NCBI GenBank assembly: GCA_965221935.1
Contig: CBDCSZ010000048.1
Location: forward strand, 62,001 to 126,000
Direction: 5' to 3'
DNA: 64,000 nt
Source: JAPOXR01 sp965221935
GTDB lineage: Bacteria; Pseudomonadota; Alphaproteobacteria; Rhodobacterales; Rhodobacteraceae
Shown: positions 44,174 to 53,326 of the stretch, in pieces
How positions within the stretch are numbered: the stretch's first letter is position 1
How the letters are laid out: each line of letters opens with the position of its first letter
The notes under the pieces: generated by a model
Seen by the model: the letters and a program-made list of their open reading frames with translations, nothing else
Database searches by the model: none
Told to the model about the DNA's origin: nothing
Translations under genes and position numbers: made by a program

Positions 44174-44923
44174 TTACTGCGCCGCAAGCTCATGCACCAA
44201 TTCGTCGGGAATTTCGAAATTCGCCGTCACGTTCTGGACGTCATCTTCGTTTTCAAGAGATTCAATGAGTTTTATGACTTTTCTGGCATTGTCGGCGTCC
44301 AGTTCCGCGGTTGTCGTCGGCTTCCAGATCATCTTGGCCGACAGCGGTTCGCCCACCGAGACTTCCAGAGCCGAGGCGACAGATGCCAGTTCTTTGTCGT
44401 CGGTGTAGATCGCGTGACCGTCATCGGTGGATTCGATGTCATCGGCGCCAGCCCCAAGAGCAGCGTCAAACAACTCGTCCGCGCCAATGGTCTCAGGCGC
44501 GAAGAGAATCTCACCGACACGGTCAAACATGTAGCTGACAGCGCCCGTTTCCGCGAGATTGCCGCCGGATTTGCCAAAAATCGACCGGACCGCTGAGGCC
44601 GTCCGGTTTTTGTTATCGGTCATGGCCTCGACAATCACCGCCACTCCCGCAGGCCCGTAACCCTCATAGCGCACTTCCATGAGCTGGTCCGCATCCGGCC
44701 CGGCCGCTTTTGAGATGGCTCTGTCGATCACATCTTTCGGCACGGAAGAGGATTTCGCTTCGCGCACCGCCAGCCGAAGCCGCGGATTCTTGTCAGGATC
44801 CAGATCGCCGAGCTTTGCCGCAACGGTCACCTCGCGCGCCAGCTTGGCAAACAGTTTTGAGCGGGCCGCATCCTGCCGGCCTTTGCGGTGCTGAATATTC
44901 GCCCATTTGGAATGGCCTGCCAT
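44174..44923 (-). CDS. yebC: YebC/PmpR family DNA-binding regulatory protein
   Basis: The 249-residue protein begins AGHSKWANIQHRKGRQDAAR after its Met, followed by AVREAKSSSVPKDVIDRAI, EVRYEGYGPAGVAVIVE and NRTASAVRSIFGKSGGNL, all standard YebC. The family acts in transcription control and, in some bacteria, in relieving polyproline stalling. The start is ATG 44923; the 34 codons upstream are not family sequence. The Asp/Glu-rich C terminus is normal. Confidence 0.96.
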   Translation of the reverse strand: MAGHSKWANIQHRKGRQDAARSKLFAKLAREVTVAAKLGDLDPDKNPRLRLAVREAKSSSVPKDVIDRAISKAAGPDADQLMEVRYEGYGPAGVAVIVEAMTDNKNRTASAVRSIFGKSGGNLAETGAVSYMFDRVGEILFAPETIGADELFDAALGAGADDIESTDDGHAIYTDDKELASVASALEVSVGEPLSAKMIWKPTTTAELDADNARKVIKLIESLENEDDVQNVTANFEIPDELVHELAAQ

Positions 44924-45168
44924 AACGGATCCCGTCCCGGTTTCGCTGCGGTTGTCCTGCCTGTCCGCATCGTGCGGCTGTCCGTCTTGATGTTCCGGCG
45001 GCAGTCTGCGGGTCTTTTTGGGCAAATGAGGTCAAGTTTCAACAAGATTTATGTGCGCACTGTCTGTATGCCGCAAGTCCGTGCTATTGGAGTTTTACCC
45101 TGACCGGGCAGTCTTGCGGGTCAGGAATATCTGCGGCGGCTTCGCCGGAACCCGGGAAAGGACAGGAA

Positions 45169-45921
45169 ATGGTCAGTGCGGATCACGCCAGAGCCGTTGT
45201 CGAGGTTTCCGGTCCCGAGGCCCGCGCGTTCCTGCAGGGATTGGTCACCAACGATGTCGAAAAATTATCCGATGGCCTGGCCTACTCCGCCCTGCTGACG
45301 CCGCAGGGCAAGTATCTGTTCGATTTTTTTATGGCAGCAAAAGACGGTGCGATCCTGATTGATGTCGCAGCCCATGCCGCATCCGGACTGATCCAGCGGC
45401 TGTCGCTGTACAGGCTCCGCTCCGCCGTCGAATTGCGGCTGACAGATATTCAGGTCGCCAGCGGCATGTCCGGGCGGCCACATGGCGCATATGCGGACCC
45501 CCGTCACCCGGTTCTCGGCTGGCGCGCCTACGGAGATGGTTTCAGGACGGACCAATCGAATACGTGGGACAGACTACGCGTCTCGCACTGTGTCCCGGAA
45601 ACCGGAATTGAGCTCATCCCTGAGAAAACTTTCATTCTTGAAGCCGGTTTTGAGCGGCTGAACGGCGTTGATTTCCGCAAGGGCTGTTTCGTCGGACAGG
45701 AGGTCACGGCGCGCATGAAACACAAAGCGGAACTGCGCCGGCGTCTGGCGACGGTCGCGGTTGAAGGGGCCGCGCCGGTGGGGACAGAAATCACCGACAA
45801 TGGACGCAAAGTTGGCATTCTCTATAGCCAGGCCGGCGGAAAAGGAATCGCCTATCTCCGTTTCGATCGGATCAGCGGCGGTCCAATGGCTGCCGGCCGC
45901 GCGGTTCTCCGCCTGGAGTAG
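45169..45921 (+). CDS. ygfZ: YgfZ/GcvT-fold folate-binding protein
   Basis: YgfZ is a tetrahydrofolate-binding helper of Fe-S enzymes such as MiaB. The 250-residue protein has VSGPEARAFLQGLVTNDV and LTPQGKYLFDFF at the N terminus and the signature KGCFVGQEVTARM with the reactive Cys at about residue 183. It overlaps the next gene's 3' end by 50 bp on the opposite strand. Confidence 0.93.
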   Translation: MVSADHARAVVEVSGPEARAFLQGLVTNDVEKLSDGLAYSALLTPQGKYLFDFFMAAKDGAILIDVAAHAASGLIQRLSLYRLRSAVELRLTDIQVASGMSGRPHGAYADPRHPVLGWRAYGDGFRTDQSNTWDRLRVSHCVPETGIELIPEKTFILEAGFERLNGVDFRKGCFVGQEVTARMKHKAELRRRLATVAVEGAAPVGTEITDNGRKVGILYSQAGGKGIAYLRFDRISGGPMAAGRAVLRLE

Positions 45922-46720
45922 CCGAGGCGCCGGCGGCCGCATCGCCGCGCAGCAGAAGGGCAAACGGCGCGAATCCGGTGTTGCCGGCGGCAATGAGTCC
46001 GCGCTGGCGTCCTGAGCTGCTGTCAATTGTTTCGACCAGCCCGCCGGCCTCGGCGACCAAATGCGCCGCCGCCGGCAGGTCAGAAGGCGTCAGTCCGGTG
46101 TTCCAATAGGCGTCGAGGCGGCCGCAGCTCACGCTGGCAAGGTCCAGCGAAACCGCTCCCAACAGCCTCACATTTCCCACCGACTTCGCCACGCGTTCAA
46201 AGATCGAAACCTGGTCTCCCAATTCCTTTCTGTCGCCCGCAAGTTCTGTTGCGGCCACAAATTCCGAGAGCCGCGCCTTTTTCGATGTGCGGATACGGGT
46301 TCCGTTCAGCCAGCTGCCAACACCCTTCTCGGCCGCAAACATCTCGTTTTCCAAGGCGTCGTATATCAGCGACAACACAGTCCGGCTCTTGTGCGCCAAG
46401 GCAACTGACAGTGCCCACCGCGGCAGCCCGCGGGAAAAATTCGCAGCGCCGTCCATGGCATTGATCACCCATTGGCGCGTCGGATCCTGTCCCGGTTCCG
46501 AACCAAGTTTTTGGCATCGATATCCGTAATACGGTCTGGTCTCCTTCAATTCTTCGAGCAGCGTCGACTCGGCGGCTTGCCAGGCGCGCTCGGTGAATTC
46601 CCTTGTTCCTTTGACGGACGCCTGCAGCTGCCGGACTTCGGTGAAATCGCGCAGCAGAATGCGCCCGACACGGCGCATCGCTTTCGAAGCAAGATTGAAA
46701 TTCGGACTGTTGCCGATCAT
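45872..46720 (-). CDS. Inositol monophosphatase-family protein, probable pseudo-enzyme
   Basis: The 282-residue protein aligns along its length with SuhB/IMPase: LLRDFTEVRQLQASVKG, AEKGVGSWLNGTRIRTS, LGAVSLDLASVSCGRLDAYW and VAEAGGLVET. The metal-site residues are altered. The usual WIVDPLDGTTNF is WVINAMDGAANF (first Asp to Asn, Pro and Thr lost). The MEE pair is RCQ, the ADxxxE segment is TERAWQ, and SPWD is TPSD. The frame is intact with conserved structural residues, so it looks like a maintained non-catalytic homologue. The start is ATG 46720; the open frame continues 47 codons upstream without family similarity. Confidence 0.82.
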   Translation of the reverse strand: MIGNSPNFNLASKAMRRVGRILLRDFTEVRQLQASVKGTREFTERAWQAAESTLLEELKETRPYYGYRCQKLGSEPGQDPTRQWVINAMDGAANFSRGLPRWALSVALAHKSRTVLSLIYDALENEMFAAEKGVGSWLNGTRIRTSKKARLSEFVAATELAGDRKELGDQVSIFERVAKSVGNVRLLGAVSLDLASVSCGRLDAYWNTGLTPSDLPAAAHLVAEAGGLVETIDSSSGRQRGLIAAGNTGFAPFALLLRGDAAAGASATPGGEPRGRQPLDRR

Positions 46721-46905
46721 CGCCGCACGCTCTTCCCGACGCTCATTTGCAAGCTTCTGTTCGCTCAGCCGCCGAAGGCAAAACCGACAGTGAATTCCTG
46801 TTGGGGGCGAACCGGACAAAGCCGAATTCACTTGCGGCGGGGTGCAATATAGCTGAGGCATCCGCGAGACATCGGTGCCGACGGTCCCGGCTGGAGACGA
46901 GTAGC

Positions 46906-47382
46906 TTGGCAGAAAACACTTTCAACGACATTTCCTTTGGGATTGCTGCGCTGGAAGAGCGCCTTGCTGTGTCAGGCCTGGATTTCCTGCGCGGCATGAA
47001 GGAGGGGCGGATGCCGCATCCGCCGATTTCCGGGCTGCTCGCCTACCGCATCGTCGAAGTTGAGGAAGGCCGGGTGATGTTCAAGGGCACGGCCAGTCCG
47101 GAATTCACAAATCCCATGGGCACGATGCATGGCGGCTGGTACGGCACCTTGCTCGACAGCGCAATGGCCTGCGCGGTCATGACAAAGGTGGAAAAGGGGC
47201 AGCAATTCACCACGCTTGAATTCAAGGTCAATCTGACACGGCCTTTTCCGTTAGGCGAAGATGCGCTTGCGATTGGCGCAGTCATTCATTTTGGCAGGCG
47301 CACCGCGGTGGCCGAAGCGCGCCTCGTGGACCGGCGCGAACGCACTTACGCGCATTTGATGACCACCTGCATGGTCTTTTGA
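46906..47382 (+). CDS. PaaI family hotdog-fold thioesterase
   Basis: The 158-residue protein has the hotdog signature PEFTNPMGTMHGGWYGTLLDSA (with the HGG turn and the Asp), TTLEFKVNLTRPF and GRRTAVAEARLVD. PaaI-type enzymes hydrolyse aryl- or medium-chain acyl-CoA; the substrate here is unknown. The start is a TTG at 46906 with GGAG 9 bp upstream, giving the normal family length. Confidence 0.88.
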   Translation: MAENTFNDISFGIAALEERLAVSGLDFLRGMKEGRMPHPPISGLLAYRIVEVEEGRVMFKGTASPEFTNPMGTMHGGWYGTLLDSAMACAVMTKVEKGQQFTTLEFKVNLTRPFPLGEDALAIGAVIHFGRRTAVAEARLVDRRERTYAHLMTTCMVF

Positions 47383-47427
47383 ATGGCTGGAATTCCGTTT
47401 CGCGTTCAATCCGCTGGACCGTTCTGG

Positions 47428-47991
47428 TCAGGCGCGTTCCGCGTATTCGCCTGTCTCGGTGTTGACGATCACCTCGTCGCCGGGACCGACAAAGGGCGGC
47501 ACCAATATGCGAATCCTGTTTTCCAGCATCGCCGGCTTGAAGCTGTTGGCGGCTGTCTGGCCGGGAACCACCGGTTCGGTATCGGCAATTCTGCAGGCGA
47601 CTTTCTGCGGCAGTGAAAGACTAAGCGCCTCCTCGCCATAGAACTCGACGACAACCGTCATGCCTTCCTGGAGATACGGCCTCCGGTCGCCGAGCAAATC
47701 CGAATTCAGATACACCTGTTCAAAGGACTCCCCGTCCATGAACACCAGCAATTCACCCTCTTCGTACAGAAACTGCTGGTTTCTTTGTTCGAGACGTATC
47801 CTCTCGACCCGGTCGGCCGAACGAAACCGTTCGTTCAGTTTCGAACCGTTTCGAAGATTGCGCAGCTCAACCTGGGCGAATGCGCCGCCTTTTCCCGGCT
47901 TCACATGCTCGATCTTGACCACGTTCCACAGGCAATCGTTGTGTTCGATAACATACCCCGGACGGATCTCGTTTCCGTTTATTTTCGGCAT
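47428..47991 (-). CDS. efp: Elongation factor P
   Basis: EF-P relieves ribosome stalling at polyproline. The 187-residue length is standard. It starts PKINGNEIRPGYVIEHNDCLW, has the modified-lysine loop HVKPGKGGAF, and ends with the GPGDEVIVNTETGEYAERA signature. The start is ATG 47991; a TTG 15 bp upstream is not needed. It is divergent from the DUF6280 gene. Confidence 0.96.
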   Translation of the reverse strand: MPKINGNEIRPGYVIEHNDCLWNVVKIEHVKPGKGGAFAQVELRNLRNGSKLNERFRSADRVERIRLEQRNQQFLYEEGELLVFMDGESFEQVYLNSDLLGDRRPYLQEGMTVVVEFYGEEALSLSLPQKVACRIADTEPVVPGQTAANSFKPAMLENRIRILVPPFVGPGDEVIVNTETGEYAERA

Positions 47992-48197
47992 CCAACCAAC
48001 CGACAATTATTGTTTCTTGACAATGCGGGCCTAATTGTTGCACATTGCAAGAAATTTGGGAAGGCATTCTGCCGCGATCGGGTTATCGTGGATTTGTTCC
48101 GTCAGAATTGTCGCCGCTGAGAATATTCGGAGTAGTCTGTATCCGGTTTCGGCGGTCGTTTTCCGATAACGCATGGGTTTGGGGGAACCGACTTCAG

Positions 48198-48509
48198 ATG
48201 GCCGAATACGACGATACAGCATTCAATCACGAGCAAGGGTCACGTGCGCGAAAACTGTTCGCCGCCGTGGTTCTTGCCGCCCTTGACGATGCCATTGTTG
48301 ATCACAAGAAATATGGAACCGGACCTGAAGTGATTGCCCGCTGGGCGCGCTCACGCGACGGGCGCGAAGTGTTGACCTGTGCCGGCATCGATCCGAATGA
48401 ACGCGTTGTTGACGGGCTCAAGGCGTTTGTAAGCCGCGGAATCCGCACATCTGTGGCGCTTTCGAGAGAAGAGAGCGAGCGGCGCAGCCAAAGAGCGCGG
48501 GCCGCGTAA
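48198..48509 (+). CDS. DUF6280 family protein
   Basis: The 103-residue soluble protein has FNHEQGSRARKLFAAVVLAA, ALDDAIVDHKKYGTG and the strongly conserved WARSRDGREVLTCAGIDPNE with TSVALSREESERR. The family is common in Rhodobacterales and has no known function. The ATG at 48198 is the family start; the upstream part of the open frame is not conserved. Confidence 0.85.
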   Translation: MAEYDDTAFNHEQGSRARKLFAAVVLAALDDAIVDHKKYGTGPEVIARWARSRDGREVLTCAGIDPNERVVDGLKAFVSRGIRTSVALSREESERRSQRARAA

Positions 48510-48553
48510 ATCAAAGCCGGCGGCCCTGCCCCCGGGAGCACATCAGCAAATCG

Positions 48554-49306
48554 TTAGCGTTTGACGACTTTCAGGGTTCCGTAGCTGGTTTCGGTTTCCA
48601 ATGACTGCAGGATGAACTGATCGTCACCATCCCTATCCCTGCTGTATTTGACCTTGAAGCCCAAAGCGTTGTCTGTGGCCATTTCCGAAGCGGAATAGCC
48701 AAACATCCGCGTGTAGCTGCCTTCACAGACAGCGGTGTTTTCCTTGAGCACAGCTTCTTCCAGAGCGACTCTTGCCATACGGGCGCCGTCAAACACGAAG
48801 TGTTCGTTGTCGCACAGCTCTGACGCCGCCGTCGGCTGAAAGGCGATATACAGCATCGTTACCGGATCAACTGTCAAAGCCAAAACCTCTCGAGTCAGCC
48901 CATCATCGAGCTGCCGCGGCGGATCGGATTCAATCGTTTCGGGGACGCCGTCTTTGAAATTGATGACCCTTTTCGAAACTCTCTCTTTTCTGGTGCGGGT
49001 TCCCTGATAACGAAATGGCCTCCAGCCCTGCTCGCTGACCCAGCCGCGGATTTTTCCTTCGATGCGGATGTCGGCAAACACTTTCACAAGGCCGGTCGAG
49101 AACGCAACGGCTGTCGCAGCATAGGATTCGCCGTCAGTGACGCCGGCAAATCTCAATTCACCGATCTTGCCTCCAAGAACCTGAATTTCATATCTCACCC
49201 TGAGTTCACGGATGTCTTCGGCCGAAACTGCCGGATTGCCACCCGAAACCAACAATACAGCGGCGGCGGCCATGCAAACCGCTGTCCCAATCGCAGAATT
49301 TACCAT
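48554..49306 (-). CDS. DUF3108 domain periplasmic protein
   Basis: The 250-residue protein has a signal peptide (AVCMAAAAVLLVSGGNPAVSA) followed by a DUF3108 beta-rich body: RYEIQVLGGKIGELRFAG, WVSEQGWRPFRYQGTRTRKE, VDPVTMLYIAF, CEGSYTRMFGYSASEMA and a C-terminal strand ending GTLKVVKR. The function is unknown. The start is ATG 49306; a GTG at 49348 would add 14 residues before the signal peptide. It is divergent from meaB. Confidence 0.85.
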   Translation of the reverse strand: MVNSAIGTAVCMAAAAVLLVSGGNPAVSAEDIRELRVRYEIQVLGGKIGELRFAGVTDGESYAATAVAFSTGLVKVFADIRIEGKIRGWVSEQGWRPFRYQGTRTRKERVSKRVINFKDGVPETIESDPPRQLDDGLTREVLALTVDPVTMLYIAFQPTAASELCDNEHFVFDGARMARVALEEAVLKENTAVCEGSYTRMFGYSASEMATDNALGFKVKYSRDRDGDDQFILQSLETETSYGTLKVVKR

Positions 49307-49427
49307 GAAACGGTCCGTGTCTTTTTGTTTGCCTGCTCGATTCTGCACTATAAACCCAGATATGCCGCGCGGACTATGTCGAATGCCAATTCCGCCGTTT
49401 TCGCGTATGCCGGTCTAAGGGTGCCGA

Positions 49428-50417
49428 ATGAACAATATGGAACTGTTGGCCCGTGGTCTCGAGTCCGGTGACCGCCGCTCATTGGCAAGAGCCATCACTT
49501 TGGTCGAAAGCCGAAACCCGGACCATCGCGGGCAGGCGGAAACCCTGATCGCTAGACTTGCAGAGTCGGGAATTCGCCAGGCGGCGCGCGTCGGACTCAC
49601 CGGAGCGCCTGGTGTCGGCAAATCCACCTTGATTGACACGCTTGGCACACGGCTCACACGGCAGGGGATGCGGGTTGCGGTGTTGGCCGTCGATCCGTCT
49701 TCGGCGCGCACCGGAGGATCAATCCTCGGCGACAAGACCCGAATGGAAAACCTGTCGCGTGAGCCGCTCGCCTTTATCCGGCCCTCACCTTCCAATTGTG
49801 TGCTCGGCGGCGTCGCTGAGAACACGCGGGAAGTGGTCTTTTTGTGCGAACAGGCGGGCTTCGATGTCATTTTTGTGGAGACAACAGGTGTCGGGCAGTC
49901 GGAAACAATCGTCTCTGAACTCACCGACATTTTCGTGCTGCTGGTCGCTCCCGCCGCTGGCGATGAACTGCAGGGTGTGAAACGCGGAATCATGGAAATG
50001 GCAGACTTGGTTGCTGTCACCAAGTCTGACGGCGCGCTGCTTCCGTCGGCTGAGCGGACATGCGCCGAATATGCGGGCGCCCTGCGGTTGTTCTCGCGGC
50101 GGGACTGCGATCCCAGGGAATTTCCGGCGGCGGTTCTGCTTTCGGTCCAGAACCGCGGATCGGTGGAACAGCTTTGGGAAAAGATCAAAACCCTGGAAGA
50201 CTGGCGGCGCGGCAATGGCGTATGGGACCGTTCCCGCAAACGACAGGAGATCCACTGGATCAAGTCCCGGTTTCGCAATCGCCTGGTTGAGATGGTTGAA
50301 AGAGACCCCGGTGTGATCAATGCATATCGCCGCTTGGAAGACATTGTGGCCAACGGCGGCTCGGCCTTCAGCAGGGAGGCGCGCGAACAGCTGCAGTCGG
50401 TCGGCAAGTTGCTTTGA
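49428..50417 (+). CDS. meaB: Methylmalonyl-CoA mutase-associated GTPase MeaB
   Basis: MeaB is a G3E P-loop GTPase that guards methylmalonyl-CoA mutase and gates cofactor loading. The 329-residue protein has Walker A TGAPGVGKSTL, AVDPSSARTGGSILGDKTRM, FVETTGVGQSE (switch region) and TKSDG in place of the usual NKADG base-specificity motif. The C-terminal dimerisation helix is present. It lies 13 kb from mcm, so the pair is unlinked as an operon but consistent in function. Confidence 0.94.
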   Translation: MNNMELLARGLESGDRRSLARAITLVESRNPDHRGQAETLIARLAESGIRQAARVGLTGAPGVGKSTLIDTLGTRLTRQGMRVAVLAVDPSSARTGGSILGDKTRMENLSREPLAFIRPSPSNCVLGGVAENTREVVFLCEQAGFDVIFVETTGVGQSETIVSELTDIFVLLVAPAAGDELQGVKRGIMEMADLVAVTKSDGALLPSAERTCAEYAGALRLFSRRDCDPREFPAAVLLSVQNRGSVEQLWEKIKTLEDWRRGNGVWDRSRKRQEIHWIKSRFRNRLVEMVERDPGVINAYRRLEDIVANGGSAFSREAREQLQSVGKLL

Positions 50418-50581
50418 ACGGTCAGCGCCGGCGGGCCCGATTGATGAAGGGGACTTGCGTTCCGCGGGTATTGGGCGGCGCCGGTTGACGAAACCATCTC
50501 TTTCCCATAGGGAGCACCAGCGATTTTGCACCAAGGCCGATTGGCTTCACCCCTGACCCGCAACATCTAGGAAGCAGCGTC

Positions 50582-50884
50582 ATGTCTCGCATTTGTGAAC
50601 TCACAGGCAAAGGCGGTCTCACTGGCAACAATGTCAGCCATGCCAAAAACAGGACGAAGCGGCGTTTCCTGCCCAATCTTAACCAGGCGTCACTGATGTC
50701 TGAAACTCTCGGCCGCACCTTCCGCATGCGGGTTTCCGCAGCGGCGCTGAGGACGGTGGATCACCGGGGCGGCCTCGATGCGTTCCTCAAAAAGGCGGAT
50801 GATTCCACGCTTTCGCCAAAGGCCCTCAAGATCAAGAAAGAGATTGTCCGGGTCCGGAGCGAAGCCCCTGAAGCGGCGGCCTGA
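50582..50884 (+). CDS. rpmB: 50S ribosomal protein L28
   Basis: The 100-residue protein begins SRICELTGKGGLTGNNVSHA after its Met, with the L28 core KRRFLPNLN and RVSAAALRTVDHRGGLDAFL. Only one Cys remains, so it is the zinc-free form. An AGGAAG site is 7 bp upstream. Confidence 0.96.
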   Translation: MSRICELTGKGGLTGNNVSHAKNRTKRRFLPNLNQASLMSETLGRTFRMRVSAAALRTVDHRGGLDAFLKKADDSTLSPKALKIKKEIVRVRSEAPEAAA

Positions 50885-50939
50885 GTCTGGCGTTTTCTGG
50901 AAAGGAACCGGCAGAATCCAGCTCCCGCATATAACGCCG

Positions 50940-51377
50940 TTGTCCGCACTGATCGCGGCACTGGCATTCACCGGCGCTGCAGCTGTCGCCGGGAGCTGCG
51001 CCGCGTGCCAGCCTAATATCCATGAACCGGTCGCGCGTCTTGCCTTTCCAGCGGCACGGAGCGCGGCGGTGTATTTTCGCATTGAAAACACGTGCGACCG
51101 GCAGATCCTGCTCAGCGGCGCGGTCAGCCCTTCTGCCCGGCGGACCGAACTGCATGCCAGCGTCGAGGCGGCAGATGGCGTCGTGTCAATGCGGCCGGTC
51201 GAGGCCGCGGTGCCCATTGGGCCGGGCGAAACGCTGACTCTTGAACCGGGCGGCATCCATGTCATGCTCATGGGATTGGTTTCCACTGGCTATGTTGGCA
51301 GCGAAATCACGCTTGAACTCAGCTTTGATCGCACCGACGATGTCACCCTCGCGGCGCCGGTTCGAATTGGGCGTTGA
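50940..51377 (+). CDS. Copper chaperone PCuA(C) domain protein
   Basis: Periplasmic PCuA(C) proteins deliver copper to cytochrome oxidase. A hydrophobic leader (LIAALAFTGAAAVAGSCAAC) precedes a PCuAC core: NTCDRQILLSGAVSP, ELHASVEAADGVVSMRPVE and PGGIHVMLMGL, which hold the H...M and HxM copper ligands. The start is unclear because no ATG or GTG precedes the signal sequence in frame. A TTG at 50940 is used, so a different start or a small indel is possible. It begins 55 bp after rpmB. Confidence 0.78.
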   Translation: MSALIAALAFTGAAAVAGSCAACQPNIHEPVARLAFPAARSAAVYFRIENTCDRQILLSGAVSPSARRTELHASVEAADGVVSMRPVEAAVPIGPGETLTLEPGGIHVMLMGLVSTGYVGSEITLELSFDRTDDVTLAAPVRIGR

Positions 51378-51496
51378 GGATTCGCGTCTTGGCGGCAAAG
51401 CTTGGAAAGACCGGTCGCTGTTAACGCGATTTGACGCCAAATCGTGAATTTGGCACATCCAACGGCGCCACCGCCTGTATCCGCTATTCAGGTCAA

Positions 51497-53299
51497 ATGA
51501 ACAGTCTCTCCCGAATTCGCAATTTTTCCATTGTCGCGCACATTGATCATGGAAAGAGCACGCTGGCCGACCGGCTGATGCAGCTGACCGGGACTGTCCG
51601 GGACCGGGACATGAAGGAACAGCTTCTCGATTCGATGGATATCGAACGCGAGCGGGGAATCACCATCAAGGCCAACACTGTCCGGATTGGCTACCGGTCC
51701 GCCGACGGCGGCGACTACGTCCTGAACCTGATCGACACGCCCGGCCATGTCGACTTCACCTACGAGGTGTCGCGGTCGATGCATGCGGTGGAGGGTTCGC
51801 TGTTGGTCGTTGACGCTTCGCAGGGTGTGGAAGCGCAGACCCTGGCGAATGTCTACCAAGCGCTGGATGCCAATCATGAAATCATTCCAGTCCTGAACAA
51901 GATCGATCTGCCCGCTGCCGACACCGACGAGGCCAAGCGTCAGATCGAAGATGTGATTGGAATCGACGCCTCGGAATCGGTGTTTGTCTCGGCCAAAACC
52001 GGAGCGGGAATCCCAGATCTGCTGCAGGCGATTGTCGATCGTCTGCCGCCGCCCGAAGGCGATTCGGAGGCGGCGCTCAAGGCCATGTTGGTTGACAGCT
52101 GGTATGACACGTTTCTCGGTGTGATTGTCTTGGTGCGGATCATTGACGGCAGGCTGCGGAAAGGCGACCGCATTCGGATGATGTCAACCGATGCCGCTTA
52201 TCCGGTCGACCGGATCGGCGTGTTCCGGCCGGAAATGGAAGCTGTCGATGAGCTGAGCGCCGGAGAAATCGGGTTTTTGACCGCCTCCATCAAACGTGTC
52301 CGCGACACGCGGGTCGGAGACACGGTCACACACGAACGGAATGGCTGCGCCGAAGCGGTCACCGGCATGAGTCCAAGTCTTCCGGTTGTGTTCTGCGGCT
52401 TTTTTCCCTCTGACAACGCCGATTTTGAAAACCTGCGCGAGGCGATCGAAAAAGTTTCGCTGAACGATGCGTCTTTCAGCAGCGAGCCCGAATCCTCGAC
52501 GGCGCTGGGTTTCGGTTTTCGCTGCGGATTCCTCGGCCTGCTGCATATGGAAGTGGTGCACGAACGGCTTGAGCGCGAATACGATCTGGATCTCATCACG
52601 ACAGCGCCGTCGGTGATTTACAAGGTCCATCTCAGGGACGGTTCGGTGCGGGAGATATACAATCCCGCGGATCTTCCCGATGCGGAACTGATCGGCGACA
52701 TCGAAGAGCCGAGAATAGACGCGACAATTCTGACGCCCGAGCCTTATCTGGGCAGCATTCTGGGCCTTTGCCACGAGCGCAGAGGCATTCAGAAAGAACT
52801 GTCGTATGTCGGCAGCCGAGCGATGGTTGTGTTCGATCTGCCGCTCAATGAGGTGGTGTTTGATTTTTACGACCGTCTCAAATCGGTGTCGCGCGGCTAC
52901 GCGTCGTTTGACTATTCGATCAACGGTTATCAATCCGATCAATTGGTCAAACTGCAGATCATGGTCAACGGAGAACCGGTCGACGCATTGTCGCTTATGG
53001 TGCACCGCAACAAAGCGGAAGCGCGCGGACGCGCCATGTGCGAAAAACTCAAAGAACTCATCCCGCGCCACCTGTTCAAGATACCGATCCAGGCCGCCAT
53101 CGGCGGCCGGGTCATCGCGCGCGAGACGATTGCGGCCATGCGCAAGGATGTCACCGCAAAATGTTATGGCGGCGATGTGACCAGAAAGAGAAAACTGCTT
53201 GAGAAACAAAAGAAAGGAAAACGGAAAATGCGGGAGTTCGGCCGGGTTGAAATCCCGCAGCAGGCATTCATCAACGCGCTTCGGGTCGACACCCGCTGA
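51497..53299 (+). CDS. lepA: Elongation factor 4 (LepA)
   Basis: LepA is a ribosome-bound translational GTPase. The 600-residue length is normal. G motifs are AHIDHGKSTL, DTPGHVDF and NKIDLP, with RGITIKA (switch I). Domain V and the LepA-specific C-terminal domain follow (GGRVIARETIAAMRKDVTAKCYGGDVTRKRKLLEKQKKGK, here only described by its position at about residues 540-580). The start is ATG 51497; 22 more open codons upstream are not conserved. Confidence 0.97.
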   Translation: MNSLSRIRNFSIVAHIDHGKSTLADRLMQLTGTVRDRDMKEQLLDSMDIERERGITIKANTVRIGYRSADGGDYVLNLIDTPGHVDFTYEVSRSMHAVEGSLLVVDASQGVEAQTLANVYQALDANHEIIPVLNKIDLPAADTDEAKRQIEDVIGIDASESVFVSAKTGAGIPDLLQAIVDRLPPPEGDSEAALKAMLVDSWYDTFLGVIVLVRIIDGRLRKGDRIRMMSTDAAYPVDRIGVFRPEMEAVDELSAGEIGFLTASIKRVRDTRVGDTVTHERNGCAEAVTGMSPSLPVVFCGFFPSDNADFENLREAIEKVSLNDASFSSEPESSTALGFGFRCGFLGLLHMEVVHERLEREYDLDLITTAPSVIYKVHLRDGSVREIYNPADLPDAELIGDIEEPRIDATILTPEPYLGSILGLCHERRGIQKELSYVGSRAMVVFDLPLNEVVFDFYDRLKSVSRGYASFDYSINGYQSDQLVKLQIMVNGEPVDALSLMVHRNKAEARGRAMCEKLKELIPRHLFKIPIQAAIGGRVIARETIAAMRKDVTAKCYGGDVTRKRKLLEKQKKGKRKMREFGRVEIPQQAFINALRVDTR

Positions 53300-53326
53300 T
53301 TGCGCGTATTGTCCGGTTCTGACCGC

